Counted from the first letter of the stretch, positions 35,020-44,661 are shown. The stretch is 59,998 bases of DNA from Bacillota bacterium (GCA_023397675.1 JAEWTV010000028.1:1-59998), one strand, 5' to 3'. The notes: generated from the sequence alone by a model not told the origin. Translations and numbers: made by a program.

Positions 35020-35186
35020 ATATTCAATAAATTTATTATATGGCTAATATACTTAAGAGTCAATAAGATTTTAAATTATATAAGATTGTGCTCTAACGGA
35101 GGTGCAAGAATAAATTTTTATTGGTATAATTATATTATTTAGTTAATAATTGCAGATAAAGGCATACATGAAAAGGATGTGTTTTA

Positions 35187-36851
35187 ATGTATAGAAGACT
35201 GCTGACTGTAGCTATTTGTATGTGCCTGCTTGTTCTGACCCTGACATCCTGTACCCAGGCTGTAGGTAACAACAAGATTGAAGCGGGTTTAAATCAATAC
35301 CTGAATGCCATGGAAAAGTACAGGAACTTTCAAGGGGCGGTACTTGTTGAGAAGGACGGACAGATATTGGTCAGGGCAGCATATGGAATGTCAGACATAG
35401 AAAAAAATATGAAAAACAAGAACAGTACTAAATTCCCCATTGGATCGGTAACTAAGCAGTTTACGACAATGGCAGTCATGCAACTACAGGAAAAAGGTAA
35501 GTTGGATGTTAAGGACAAGCTTTCAAAATACATGTCTGATTACCCTAATGGTGATAAAATTACTATTTATAATTTAATGACCCATACGTCAGGAATACCG
35601 AATTTCCCAAGTGCTTCAGATATTACTGCATTTAAGACCGATGATATTAAAACTGAAGATTGTATTAACATATTTAAAAATACACCTTTGGATTTTGAAC
35701 CGGGAAGCAAATGGAGTTATTGCAACTCAGGATATATTCTGCTTGGTTATATAGTTGAAAAGGTAAGTGGTTTAAGCCTTGAAGATTATTTAATCCAGAA
35801 TATTTTTACTCCGCTTAAAATGGATAATACAGGTGTTTGCTATAAAAATGGCGTTAAAAAGTTTGATTCCAATGGTTATGCGGGATACCTTGAGGCTCAG
35901 CCCACCGGTGATGAAACTCTGTTAAAAGTGGCATTTGGGGCTGGCTACCTGTATTCGACCATAGATGATTTAGCGAAATGGGCAGATGCATTAAGCTCAG
36001 AAAAACTTGTGAGCAAAAAAACCATGGACCAGATATTTAAACCTTATGAAAATACTTTTACTGATGGTTATTATGGATTTGGATGGTTCGTTCCGGAAAA
36101 CGGCAAGGGTGAAGTGCACCATGGCGGGAATACTGCTGGGTTTACATCAATGATGTCAGTAGATTTTGATAAAAAACTTAATGTAATTATTTTAAGCAAT
36201 AAAGGCTATGCTGACTTAACAACTGTAAAAAGCACCTTGACAAATATCGTACTTGGGGAAAAATACAGCGTTCCTGAAGAATTAACGGAAACAAGCATTA
36301 ACTCCAAGGACTTTGGAAATTACACCGGGACATACCAATCCGATAAGGGATTGAAAATAATAATTTCTGGGGATGATAAAAACTTTTATGCGCAGCTTAC
36401 CGGGCAGGGAAAGGCAGAAATATTCCCGAAATCAGATACCGAATTCTTCTATAAGAAAGTTGATGCACAGTTTACTTTTGTTAAAGACAGCGGAGGATTG
36501 ATAAAGAGCCTGGAACTTAACCAGAATGGACAAAAAATCACTGCCAATAAAATTAGCGCAGAAACAGAATTAAGAAAGGAAATAAAGATAGACCCTAAAA
36601 TTTATGACAAATATGTCGGACAGTATAACGCTACTGCAGGCTTTACAATGACAGTTACGACCGAGGGTGACAAGATTTTCGCGCAAATTACCGGACAGCA
36701 GAAATTTGAAATCTTCCCGGAATCCGAGTCAAGTTTCTTTTATAAAGTAGTTGATGCACAGATTGAATTTGTTAAGGATAGTGGTGGGAGTGTGACTGAG
36801 GCTGTTCTTAAACAGGCTGGTCAGGAATTTAAAATGAAAAAGGTTAAATAG
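35187..36851 (+). CDS. Serine beta-lactamase-fold lipoprotein (class C-like hydrolase)
   Basis: A 554-residue lipoprotein. The lipobox is LTSC with Cys22. The beta-lactamase/transpeptidase domain (about 30-355) has Ser87-x-x-Lys90 (GSVTK), Tyr178-Cys-Asn180 and HHGGNT near 312. Two C-terminal repeats (about 372-455 and 465-553) share NxTGTY/VGQYNA, QLTGQ/QITGQ and VDAQxxFVKDSGG. The role may be D-amino acid peptidase, esterase or wall remodelling; antibiotic hydrolysis is not implied. Confidence 0.87.
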   Translation: MYRRLLTVAICMCLLVLTLTSCTQAVGNNKIEAGLNQYLNAMEKYRNFQGAVLVEKDGQILVRAAYGMSDIEKNMKNKNSTKFPIGSVTKQFTTMAVMQLQEKGKLDVKDKLSKYMSDYPNGDKITIYNLMTHTSGIPNFPSASDITAFKTDDIKTEDCINIFKNTPLDFEPGSKWSYCNSGYILLGYIVEKVSGLSLEDYLIQNIFTPLKMDNTGVCYKNGVKKFDSNGYAGYLEAQPTGDETLLKVAFGAGYLYSTIDDLAKWADALSSEKLVSKKTMDQIFKPYENTFTDGYYGFGWFVPENGKGEVHHGGNTAGFTSMMSVDFDKKLNVIILSNKGYADLTTVKSTLTNIVLGEKYSVPEELTETSINSKDFGNYTGTYQSDKGLKIIISGDDKNFYAQLTGQGKAEIFPKSDTEFFYKKVDAQFTFVKDSGGLIKSLELNQNGQKITANKISAETELRKEIKIDPKIYDKYVGQYNATAGFTMTVTTEGDKIFAQITGQQKFEIFPESESSFFYKVVDAQIEFVKDSGGSVTEAVLKQAGQEFKMKKVK

Positions 36852-36883
36852 GGAGAAATGCCCCATAAAAGGGGTATTTCTCC
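36852..36883 (+). terminator. Hairpin after the beta-lactamase-fold gene
   Basis: GGAGAAATGCCCC pairs with GGGGTATTTCTCC (one mismatch) around ATAAAA. It lies directly after the stop. The following T-run is short (ACTTT), so termination may be weak. Confidence 0.6.
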
Positions 36884-36915
36884 GTACTTTATAACGGATA
36901 TATAGGAAGAGTAAG

Positions 36916-37449
36916 TTATAATTCCTTGTACAACTCAAGACCGAAATAACGCTGTTTGTTGCTGTCTATGAATTGAGTGCGGCCATTATAAAGAATGGTT
37001 CCTGTATAAGGCCCTTTTGTAATTATGATAAAGTTTTCTATGTTGGAATCGCTGAATATGGCCTGAATACCTTCACGGCTCATCTCATCCTTGTAAATTG
37101 CCGGGTTAAGTTTCCGTAATTCCAGACCTGTTATTTCGTCCTCCGAAATTTTTCTGTCACCATTAGCGTCCGCAATTTTAACTAATGCATTCAATAAATC
37201 CTTATTTATATTGGAGTATTTCAAGACCTTGTTGTCAGTACCGTATGGCGTGTTAAACTTGCTGTTGGGCATTCCTCTGGTTCCTTCGGTGACCATTGCA
37301 ACATCCGTCAGAAGATTTATGTCAAATCTGAAATCGGCAACAACCAGGTTTTGGGCAGAGTAGTCAGGATTTAAAACAAATATTTTTAGAATTGTAACTG
37401 AAATAAAAAGACAAATTATAACTGATACAAATTTAATTACCTTTTTCAT
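36916..37449 (-). CDS. Secreted or membrane-anchored EF-hand protein
   Basis: A 177-residue protein with an N-terminal hydrophobic helix (about 5-24) and one perfect calcium-binding EF-hand loop, DANGDRKISEDE, near residues 92-103. The rest is not recognised. The ATG at 37449 follows GAGGTGG; the GTG three codons earlier is part of that site. A single EF-hand in a surface protein resembles half of a dockerin, but no second loop was found. Confidence 0.65.
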   Translation of the reverse strand: MKKVIKFVSVIICLFISVTILKIFVLNPDYSAQNLVVADFRFDINLLTDVAMVTEGTRGMPNSKFNTPYGTDNKVLKYSNINKDLLNALVKIADANGDRKISEDEITGLELRKLNPAIYKDEMSREGIQAIFSDSNIENFIIITKGPYTGTILYNGRTQFIDSNKQRYFGLELYKEL

Positions 37450-37582
37450 TTCAACCACCTCGCTTACAATAACGAGGATATCAAATAAAAGTAAAATCCA
37501 TATTTAATCATTGTTATTTTTTATTATTTTAGTATTAAATTCTAAATAAATTATTTGATTGTATGTGTTTAAAGAAATAAAA

Positions 37583-37616
37583 GGCACATCATGAAAATCT
37601 GGTTTCATAATGTGCC
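37583..37616 (-). terminator. Terminator of the stalk-domain protein gene
   Basis: GGCACAT and ATGAAA pair with TTTCAT and ATGTGCC, separated by one mismatch, around ATCTGG, just after the stop of the minus-strand gene. Confidence 0.7.
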
Positions 37617-37634
37617 GTATTTGTTTACTTTAGA

Positions 37635-38570
37635 TTATTCAGTATATCCTATAGAAGTATCAATTCCTATTGTGTTTGTCTTTCCATCCCACACAACACC
37701 AAAATCAATTACTTTTGCTAAGTCCCTAAGTTTGAAATAATTGCTTCCGCTTATAGTGTAAGCTGTCAGGCTTATTTCTTCACCGTCCATATATATTTTA
37801 GAGGTTGATAAGTTAGCTGTTTGTGAAGCACTTTTACCAGATACCTTAAGTTCTCCGCCTGCTACTGTATATGGCTTGCTGGAAATAAGGTTTATAGCAT
37901 TTTTTGTTCCGTCCCAGCTAACTTCAAAATTCTTATCGGTATTGTTAATTGCCATTGCAACATCACGAAGTTTGAAATAATTGTTTCCGTTAATGGCATA
38001 AGCTTCAAATGATACTGCTTTACCATTTACTAAAACCTTTGATGATGTAGCGGATGCAGAGGCGGTTTTTGGAGCAGCAGGCGGATTAACATTGGATGAA
38101 GTGCTATCCACAATGTGAATTGTTATATATGTAGGAGCTTCTGCTTCGGGTCCCACCATGACACTATAATATCCGGGATTAGTTAAAGTAGCAAAGTTGC
38201 CTGATACATACTGAGGTATATCATCGTATTCCTTTACGAGTTCATCATACACCTTTGTACTATCGCCAGGAATGATGTATTTCTTCACATCAAAAGTAAC
38301 TTCAGTTGAATCCTCCTGCTGTGCTGTTTTCTTATAGTCTATATCCTCCATGAATAAGCTATCACCATTAAAAGTAATCTTTACAGGTGATGCGGCAGTA
38401 AGACTCCAGTCTAAACCATCCTTTTGTTCGTTTGTTACATTTGTTATTGTCACATAGTTTTTACCTGAAATATCAATGCGTTTTTCACTGCCGGCAGCAA
38501 AAGCAGAATTAACTGATAGGATAACCACTATCATTAGTGAAATAGATAATTTCTTAAATAAATGTCTCAC
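37635..38570 (-). CDS. Secreted protein with two copper-amine-oxidase-like (stalk) domains
   Basis: About 311 residues. There is a signal peptide ending near AFAAG, a unique region (about 30-165), then two repeats of the Cu_amine_oxidN1-like stalk domain; both contain NYFKLRD (AINGNNYFKLRDVAMAI and TISGSNYFKLRDLAKVI). Such domains occur on clostridial surface proteins and do not imply amine oxidase activity. The GTG at 38570 follows GGGGGAC and is preferred over the TTG at 38585. Confidence 0.75.
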   Translation of the reverse strand: MRHLFKKLSISLMIVVILSVNSAFAAGSEKRIDISGKNYVTITNVTNEQKDGLDWSLTAASPVKITFNGDSLFMEDIDYKKTAQQEDSTEVTFDVKKYIIPGDSTKVYDELVKEYDDIPQYVSGNFATLTNPGYYSVMVGPEAEAPTYITIHIVDSTSSNVNPPAAPKTASASATSSKVLVNGKAVSFEAYAINGNNYFKLRDVAMAINNTDKNFEVSWDGTKNAINLISSKPYTVAGGELKVSGKSASQTANLSTSKIYMDGEEISLTAYTISGSNYFKLRDLAKVIDFGVVWDGKTNTIGIDTSIGYTE

Positions 38571-38703
38571 GTCTAAGTCCCCCAAAATTTATTTTTAGTA
38601 AAATCATACAAAATACAATTTATTGTGACAATGAAATATTTTGTAGTATGTATTTGGGAGAGTACCTTTTATAAACTTTACTTGTACATTCTTGCTTTTT
38701 GTA

Positions 38704-39381
38704 CTAAAATTCTGAACATTCAACGAAGCATAGGAAATCATATATCGGTTTTAATGTCTTAAATCCTTCTCTCAGTACATCAGGAAGATCTTTTGAAAAT
38801 GCAAGCTTGAAACCAGTCTGGGTACACTCAAAGAATACATTTTTCCTGTCCAGCCATTGCTTTGCATTTTCCGGTTGGTCGGGGAATTTACTTTTTTTGT
38901 ACATATCTCCACCAATAGTGAACTTATCTTGCGATTCGTAGCATTTAAGTGCATTTGTAAATACGGGATATCTGTTTACTATTATTTCACGCATCTTTGC
39001 CATTGAGGAGGGTTCGGCGCCATAATAGCCTATGCCGTAGCTGGAACCTTTTTGAGTGATTTCAAACCAGAAGCATGGGGAAGATGCCATTATAGATTTA
39101 TCACGGAGGAATACAAGCCATGCATTATCCCTGTATAACGTCTTATCCTTTGAAAAACGCGTATCCCTGCGTACTCTCGAAATAAGCTTTGAAGGGACTG
39201 TTATTATACTTCTGTCTATTTCTGTCATAGTTGGTGCAAGTTCCGTTATAAGTTCAACAAACGGATTGTATACAAGTCTTTTGTATTCTGCTTTATGACT
39301 GTCATACCAATCCTTGCTGTTATTAAGTCTGTTTTCAAAAAGAAATTTCATTGCATCGGGTGTAAAGCCGCTAAAACTCAT
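38704..39381 (-). CDS. DUF2461-family protein
   Basis: A 225-residue protein. The family pattern is clear: FTPDAMKFLFENRLNNSKDWYDSHKAEY, RVRRDTRFSKDKTLYRDNAWLVF and CFWFEITQKGSSYGIGYYG. The biochemical role of DUF2461 is unknown. The ribosome binding site CAGGAGGC is followed by AAGAGG directly before the ATG. It stands alone on the minus strand. Confidence 0.9.
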   Translation of the reverse strand: MSFSGFTPDAMKFLFENRLNNSKDWYDSHKAEYKRLVYNPFVELITELAPTMTEIDRSIITVPSKLISRVRRDTRFSKDKTLYRDNAWLVFLRDKSIMASSPCFWFEITQKGSSYGIGYYGAEPSSMAKMREIIVNRYPVFTNALKCYESQDKFTIGGDMYKKSKFPDQPENAKQWLDRKNVFFECTQTGFKLAFSKDLPDVLREGFKTLKPIYDFLCFVECSEF

Positions 39382-39596
39382 CCTCTTAAGCCTCCTGAAT
39401 TACTGGTTAGTATAGCTATTCATTTTATTCTGACAGATATTCATTTTTTTATCAAGTGAATGGGACAGAAAGTGTATTTCAAATCATATATAAATAGGGA
39501 GAGGCCATACACATTATTATCAGGCAGCTACTACAATGAATGATAGGCATGTTCATTATGCTTTTGGGTATACAACCGTTTATACATGATCAACTA

Positions 39597-40868
39597 TCAG
39601 CCTTGTTGAATCCCAGGCAACATTCCGGTATCCCGAAGCTCGGTTATATACCAAAGGAATTGCGGGCTGCGTTTATCGATATCAACTTGTGTAATGCCCT
39701 TAAACAATATTAATTTACGGTATATATCCTGCCCGCCGCCAGTACATTGAAAATACCCTGTACTTTCCTCAAAAAAGAAATAAATATCAAGGCTCCTTGC
39801 TTCAATAGGAGGTGCAGGGGGACATTTTTCTGATAGTTCCTTTGCATATATTGCCCGGTATTTTTCGCACAACCTTTTAGTATCTTCATAGATTTCCTCA
39901 TTTCGATGGCTGTGAGGTAGATGAAACCCATGTATAACCAACCCAAAACGTTCCGGTGGTGAGTTCATGATTTCTTCCTGCATTGCTTTGTCTTCCCTAT
40001 GCCAATTTTCTATTTCTTCGTCAGTCATGCTAAATGAAAATTCTGGTGGCCGGTGTACAAGCTTATCCTTAAAGTAGCTTAATATTAAGTTGAATTTAAA
40101 GTTTTCCATATGTATGCTGTTAGATTCAAGAGGCACTGTATCACACAGAGTTAAAAAGAACTGCTCTGTTTCTAAAATTGTATGTGAACTTGGTGTTACT
40201 AACTTTGCACAGCTTTCTACCCATTCGGTGAAGTGTGAATCATTTTTCCTATTAGATGTTGCAACCATTGGGGAAATTCCTGTCACATTATTACCGCTTC
40301 TTATGGTGATTTGCCCATATTTACTGTGTTCAACAGTTATTGTTGTATTACTTTTAAGATCCTTGCGCATAATAAAATCTGTCTGCTCTTCGGCCCCCAT
40401 GAAAAAAGGGTGACTGCCAGTAATATAAAATCCATTTCTTTTATAAAATTCAATAGCTTTATTATTTTTTTCCCAAACTCCAAGCCATATATATTTTTTG
40501 CTAAGGGCTTCGGCTTCATTGGTTGCCTTTTTTATCAGGACTCCGCCCAACCCCTGACCTTGAAATTCTCCAGAAACATATATCCTTTCAAGCTCCAGTG
40601 ATTGTGGGTCATTAATATCCGTCTGAGCCTTGTAATCGTTCAGTTTTATGTACCCCGCCAACTTATTGTCAACATAAAGAAAGTAGAAGGAAGAAGCATC
40701 GTTTGATAATTCTTCTCCAAGTTTATTTATATCAAAGGACATATCAAGGTAAGCCTTCATGTTTTCAGCTGTATTCATGTGCCTGAAGGTTTCATCGTAG
40801 GTCCTGCGTGAAAATTCATTAAGAGTGTGAAGGTCTTCAAAAGTACACTTTCTGATTATAGGTTCCAT
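39597..40868 (-). CDS. GNAT acetyltransferase fused to an unnamed domain
   Basis: A 423-residue two-domain protein. Residues 1-170 are a GNAT domain with the acetyl-CoA loop GEFQGQGLGGVLIKKA and the EFYKRNGFYITG motif. Residues 190-420 match the whole of the protein encoded just upstream (RFGLVIHGFHLPHSHRNEE against RFGINAHGYYLPHTQRNEA, plus YFFFEES and LILFKGITQVDID). I do not recognise this second domain. AAGGAG precedes the ATG. The two genes are 35 bases apart and likely co-transcribed. Confidence 0.8.
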   Translation of the reverse strand: MEPIIRKCTFEDLHTLNEFSRRTYDETFRHMNTAENMKAYLDMSFDINKLGEELSNDASSFYFLYVDNKLAGYIKLNDYKAQTDINDPQSLELERIYVSGEFQGQGLGGVLIKKATNEAEALSKKYIWLGVWEKNNKAIEFYKRNGFYITGSHPFFMGAEEQTDFIMRKDLKSNTTITVEHSKYGQITIRSGNNVTGISPMVATSNRKNDSHFTEWVESCAKLVTPSSHTILETEQFFLTLCDTVPLESNSIHMENFKFNLILSYFKDKLVHRPPEFSFSMTDEEIENWHREDKAMQEEIMNSPPERFGLVIHGFHLPHSHRNEEIYEDTKRLCEKYRAIYAKELSEKCPPAPPIEARSLDIYFFFEESTGYFQCTGGGQDIYRKLILFKGITQVDIDKRSPQFLWYITELRDTGMLPGIQQG

Positions 40869-40903
40869 TATAACTCCTTAAAGTTCAGTACTTGTCCATC
40901 TTA

Positions 40904-41575
40904 TTAGGTCATATCTATATCTTTTGATAAACTAACGTATGTAATGAAGCGGGGTGTCAATTCGTCAATATCCTTTTGAGTTACCCCTTGATAAATGAGC
41001 AGTTTTCTCAATAAATCAGGTCCAGCCGATGCATTTATAGTCTCTGTGGTTTCTTCGAAAAAAATATAAACAGTTAAATAATCTTTTTCTGCCTCATCAC
41101 TACCAAATATTAAAGGGGATTGTCTTGCCTTTTCCTTTTTATAAAATGCTTCATTCCTTTGCGTATGTGGCAGATAATAGCCATGGGCATTTATTCCGAA
41201 ACGCTTTGATGAGGATTCCCTTAATTCTTTGCGTATTTTCTCACTATGCGCGCTGCTCTCTTCCATGTACCTTTCTATTTCTGCGTCTGATGTGTCAACA
41301 GGGGGTGCAGGCTTGTGTTCGGGTTGATTCATGATTACATTTAATTCAAAATTCTTTAATTGATCGTTATCCGTCTCTAATTGAACAGCGTCATACAGGG
41401 ATAGTAAATATTCTTCAGTTTCTTTAATGGTGTGTGCGCACGGTTTAATGTTTTTTGTATTGTTTTCCGCCCATTTTTCCAAGCCTTCTCTGCCGCCTGG
41501 TATAAAAACACCAAAACCTACATTGGACGAAATGCCGAGAATTATATCTTGATTTTTATTAGGCTTAACATCCAT
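40904..41575 (-). CDS. Stand-alone paralogue of the GNAT-fusion C-terminal domain
   Basis: A 223-residue soluble protein with no named domain that I recognise. It aligns along its length with the C-terminal half of the next gene: ENNTKNIKPCAHTIKETEEYLLSL, RFGINAHGYYLPHTQRNEA, VYIFFEE and LLRKLLIYQGVTQKDID. It lacks the acetyltransferase half. GGGGGAATT precedes the ATG. Conserved His and Arg residues in the middle motif are candidates for a binding or active site. Confidence 0.65.
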   Translation of the reverse strand: MDVKPNKNQDIILGISSNVGFGVFIPGGREGLEKWAENNTKNIKPCAHTIKETEEYLLSLYDAVQLETDNDQLKNFELNVIMNQPEHKPAPPVDTSDAEIERYMEESSAHSEKIRKELRESSSKRFGINAHGYYLPHTQRNEAFYKKEKARQSPLIFGSDEAEKDYLTVYIFFEETTETINASAGPDLLRKLLIYQGVTQKDIDELTPRFITYVSLSKDIDMT

Positions 41576-41685
41576 TACAATTCCCCCGGAATTCTTTTAT
41601 TTTAATAATCATACAAACATCATACTTCCATTATAAGGGAGAAGTCAATAAATAACAGGCTTGTCCCCAAACAAAAGTCAAATAA

Positions 41686-41714
41686 GGCACTGCCAATCTG
41701 CAGTGCCCTGTTTT
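41686..41714 (-). terminator. Bidirectional terminator between paralogue and M15 genes
   Basis: GGCACTGC pairs with GCAGTGCC around CAATCT, with CTGTTTTTT on the plus-strand side and an A/T-rich flank on the other. It is placed to end the M15 peptidase transcript on the minus strand. Confidence 0.75.
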
Positions 41715-41726
41715 TTAGCTTAAGTA

Positions 41727-42563
41727 TCAGGAAGGAGGGGTTACACCATTCAATAAGTCTTCGGTGCTTAATCCAAAGGTATTCTGAAAGTGTGGGTAAT
41801 CAACGAGATCCTTGAAGTTCCCGCCCCATTCCAGTCCTGCCTGCACTCCCAATCTTCCCATTTGTTTATATAAGTCTATGTTGTTTGATATAGTCCCGTT
41901 TTCAAAAGGTGCTGCATCAAAGGCCAATCCCCAATTGTGATAGGATTCTCCTCCTCTGGCATTGCTTATTATGGGCCCTGGGGTGGTTCTGCCCTGAGCA
42001 TAATCCCTGTCTGAGTCATCCCAACTTCTGAATGCTGCTATAACACGAACGTCCAGACCGTTTGCTCTTGTCAATGCAAGAAAGTTTCTTGCCTGCTGCG
42101 CCACGATAGGATTTAATGAATTAAGAGAGCTTGAGGTTGGTCTGGTATCATAATCATCTCTGGGGTGTGGGTTAAAAAGCTTTCGCCTTGTCCGGGGATT
42201 TACAACCCCTTCGGGGTAAAGTCCATTGTCTGTTTGGAACCTTTTGACCGCATTGGTTGTGGAAGGACCGTACCATCCGTCTGGATAGCCTACATTATAT
42301 CCGCGGGAATTAAGCAGCCTTTGCACTGCTCTTATGTTATCCTGCATGACTTTCCAGGTCCTTGGGCCCACAACTTCATCTCTTGGTAATTTATAATCAT
42401 CCTGAAAGCTTCCGACAGCTTGTGCGGTTTTGGGTCCAAAAACACCGTCTATGGTAAAATTGTTAAAATTCATCCCCAAACCATTCAGGTTCATCTGAAG
42501 CCATTGGACATAAGACCCGGTTGATCCAAGCTGCAATACCGGTAAGGGTGGCATATTCATCAT
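41727..42563 (-). CDS. Peptidoglycan-binding M15-type D,D- or L,D-peptidase
   Basis: A 278-residue protein: two PG_binding_1 repeats (about 8-72 and 75-132, with TIDGVFGPKTAQAV and GWYGPSTTNAVKRFQ) and a C-terminal M15/VanY-like domain with zinc ligands His209 and Asp216 in SYHNWGLAFD and His258 in DYPHF. It should cut peptide cross-links of cell wall or spore cortex. There is no signal peptide, so it may act on a mother-cell or lysis substrate. The start is uncertain: three ATGs and no strong ribosome binding site. Confidence 0.87.
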   Translation of the reverse strand: MMNMPPLPVLQLGSTGSYVQWLQMNLNGLGMNFNNFTIDGVFGPKTAQAVGSFQDDYKLPRDEVVGPRTWKVMQDNIRAVQRLLNSRGYNVGYPDGWYGPSTTNAVKRFQTDNGLYPEGVVNPRTRRKLFNPHPRDDYDTRPTSSSLNSLNPIVAQQARNFLALTRANGLDVRVIAAFRSWDDSDRDYAQGRTTPGPIISNARGGESYHNWGLAFDAAPFENGTISNNIDLYKQMGRLGVQAGLEWGGNFKDLVDYPHFQNTFGLSTEDLLNGVTPPS

Positions 42564-42652
42564 ATCCAGTTTTCAACTATACTTATTTATAGTATGTTTT
42601 TTACTTTAAAAGTGTTAAGAAACCTCTGGCTATAAACATTACCAATTACTTT

Positions 42653-44590
42653 TTAATTTTTGTCTTCCCCAATAACAATGGAGTTGTCTTTAACATGGCG
42701 TTTCCCCATAAGGTGCCTTGCCTTTCTGTTTTCAACAGTGTCCAATACAATGGAAAGATCATAATTGGGGTAGTCGGGATATAACTGCTCTGCCGGCATA
42801 TAAAGCCGTATCCGCTTGTAATTGATTAAAAACTTTCTACCTTGTACCTGTACACCGACATTTCCCTTTGGATCTATAGGTGCATAAACGATACCAAGCT
42901 TGCCGTCGGCTTTTAGGCGGATTCCGTCGCCTGGTTTAAGACTGCATAGTACCGGTTTTGCCGGGGTTTCATCTTCTGATAATGGCTCCCCAGAAATTGT
43001 GAAAAGCTCATTGTGGTCTGCCGCAAGCATTATACTTTCCTTCGAAGGCTTATCGGAAGTACCTTTCCCATATGCAGCCAGGCGGGCACGCTCAATAATA
43101 CCTTTTGTCAAACCAAGGCGCTCTGCAATATGCAGTGCACAGCTTTCTCCGGCTATTCCCAGCTCAAGCCTGTAGAGAGGTTGAAGACTGTCCCGGTCAA
43201 AAGCCATACGAGCGTTGCAAAATCCAGGAGTATTTAGAGCGAAGTCTTTAATTTCTGGATAATGAGTGGTTGCAACCAGCAAACATCCACTTTTTTTAAA
43301 TTCTTCAAGTATAGCGATAGCCAGACCCATTCCTTCAGCTGGATCTGTGCCTGACCCCAGTTCATCCAGAAGAACTAGTGACTTGTCATTAACCTCATTC
43401 AGTAAATTAATAATATTGGTCATGTGAGCTGAAAATGTTGATAAATTCTGCTCTATACTCTGCCCGTCTCCAATATCACACAACACATTACTATTTATCG
43501 AGAACAGGCTGCCGTCTTCAGCTGGAACATGAAGGCCGCTTTGAGCCATAAGGGACAACAGCCCTACTGTTTTTAATGCAACTGTTTTGCCTCCTGTGTT
43601 TGGCCCCGTGATTACAACGGCGCTAATATCCTTACCTATTGCAAATTTCAGAGGGACTGCGGTCTTAGGATCAAGCAGTGGATGCCGGCCGTCATTTATT
43701 ATTATATGTCGTTGCTGAGTGAGCTTTGGCGGTTTGGCATTCATTCCAAGGCTTAGCTTCGCTTTTGCAAACATAAAGTCCAAGGTTTCCATTGCCTCAA
43801 TGTTTATTTTTATTACGTGCGAGTAATCCTCTACAAGCCCTGTTAGTGTGTATAATATCCTTCGGATTTCATTTTCTTCTTCAATATAAAGGTAGTTCAG
43901 CTCTTCAACAGCTTTGCTTACAGAAGACGGCTCAATAAATACAGTTGACCCTGTCTGGGATGAGTCAACAACCGAACCTTCAACCATGCGTCTGTATTCT
44001 CTTTTAACTGGCAGTGCATATCTCCCGTTTCTTTGAATTGCATAGCTTTCCATAAACCATTCAGGGTGTGAACGCAGCAGTGAGTCAAGCTTTTGTTTAA
44101 CCCGTTCTTTTGAAGCTTCTATTTGACGGCGGACATTCTTTATTTCAGGTGTTGCACGGTCGTCAATCATGTCCCCGTGTATACAGCGTAAAATTTCCTC
44201 TTCCAATTCTTCAGCAGGGTCAATTGTAAGCTCATATGAAGACAGAACAGGTGAAATGCTACTGCCTTTCTTCAGGTATTGCTTTATTCGTCTGCAGGCT
44301 GCAAGAAACAGTGCAACAGAAGAAAGCTGATCGGGCATAAGCATGGCATCCTTCCCAAGTAGGGTCATAATTTTGTCCAAATCCTCCATTGCCGCCAGAG
44401 GAGGAGTACTGGTTGCTTCTATGAGCCTCCGGGCTTCTGTTGTTTCATTACAGCTGCGTTCTGCTTCAGCTATGGTTTTATATGGCTTAAGGCTTAATAT
44501 TTTTTCTTTCGCATTACCTGATACAGCTAATTCTGCAAGCTTTTCCAGCATCTTGTCAAATTCCAAAAGAGTAATCATCTTATCTTTCAT
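42653..44590 (-). CDS. MutS2-like ATPase lacking the Smr domain
   Basis: A 645-residue MutS-family protein: an N-terminal helical region (LLEFDKMLEKLAELAVSG), lever/clamp helices, then an ABC-type ATPase with Walker A GPNTGGKT near 329-336 and Walker B VLLDELGSGTDP. Canonical MutS2 is near 790 residues and ends with a KOW/Smr nuclease region; here only a short tail follows the ATPase. MutS2 acts on collided ribosomes or recombination intermediates; this form would lack the nuclease step. The start at 44590 follows GGAGG. Confidence 0.85.
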   Translation of the reverse strand: MKDKMITLLEFDKMLEKLAELAVSGNAKEKILSLKPYKTIAEAERSCNETTEARRLIEATSTPPLAAMEDLDKIMTLLGKDAMLMPDQLSSVALFLAACRRIKQYLKKGSSISPVLSSYELTIDPAEELEEEILRCIHGDMIDDRATPEIKNVRRQIEASKERVKQKLDSLLRSHPEWFMESYAIQRNGRYALPVKREYRRMVEGSVVDSSQTGSTVFIEPSSVSKAVEELNYLYIEEENEIRRILYTLTGLVEDYSHVIKINIEAMETLDFMFAKAKLSLGMNAKPPKLTQQRHIIINDGRHPLLDPKTAVPLKFAIGKDISAVVITGPNTGGKTVALKTVGLLSLMAQSGLHVPAEDGSLFSINSNVLCDIGDGQSIEQNLSTFSAHMTNIINLLNEVNDKSLVLLDELGSGTDPAEGMGLAIAILEEFKKSGCLLVATTHYPEIKDFALNTPGFCNARMAFDRDSLQPLYRLELGIAGESCALHIAERLGLTKGIIERARLAAYGKGTSDKPSKESIMLAADHNELFTISGEPLSEDETPAKPVLCSLKPGDGIRLKADGKLGIVYAPIDPKGNVGVQVQGRKFLINYKRIRLYMPAEQLYPDYPNYDLSIVLDTVENRKARHLMGKRHVKDNSIVIGEDKN

Positions 44591-44626
44591 AAGTAAAACC
44601 TCCATGAGTCTATAAAAATATGTATT

Positions 44627-44661
44627 AAAAAACCCTGCAAAGGATAACCTTTACAGGGTTT
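44627..44661 (-). terminator. Second leader terminator, carries the P1-mimicking segment
   Basis: On the minus strand AAACCCTG-T-AAAGG pairs with CCTTT-G-CAGGGTTT around TTAT, followed by six T. Its 5' arm contains CTGTAAAGGTT (complement of 44646-44656), identical to the 5' strand of the upstream helix P1. Confidence 0.8.

Noticed and set aside
36916..37449. Dockerin domain
   Set aside because: Only one EF-hand loop is present; a dockerin needs two calcium-binding repeats.
41740..42563. Secreted wall hydrolase with signal peptide
   Set aside because: The N-terminus of the M15 peptidase has no hydrophobic segment, so no signal peptide is claimed.
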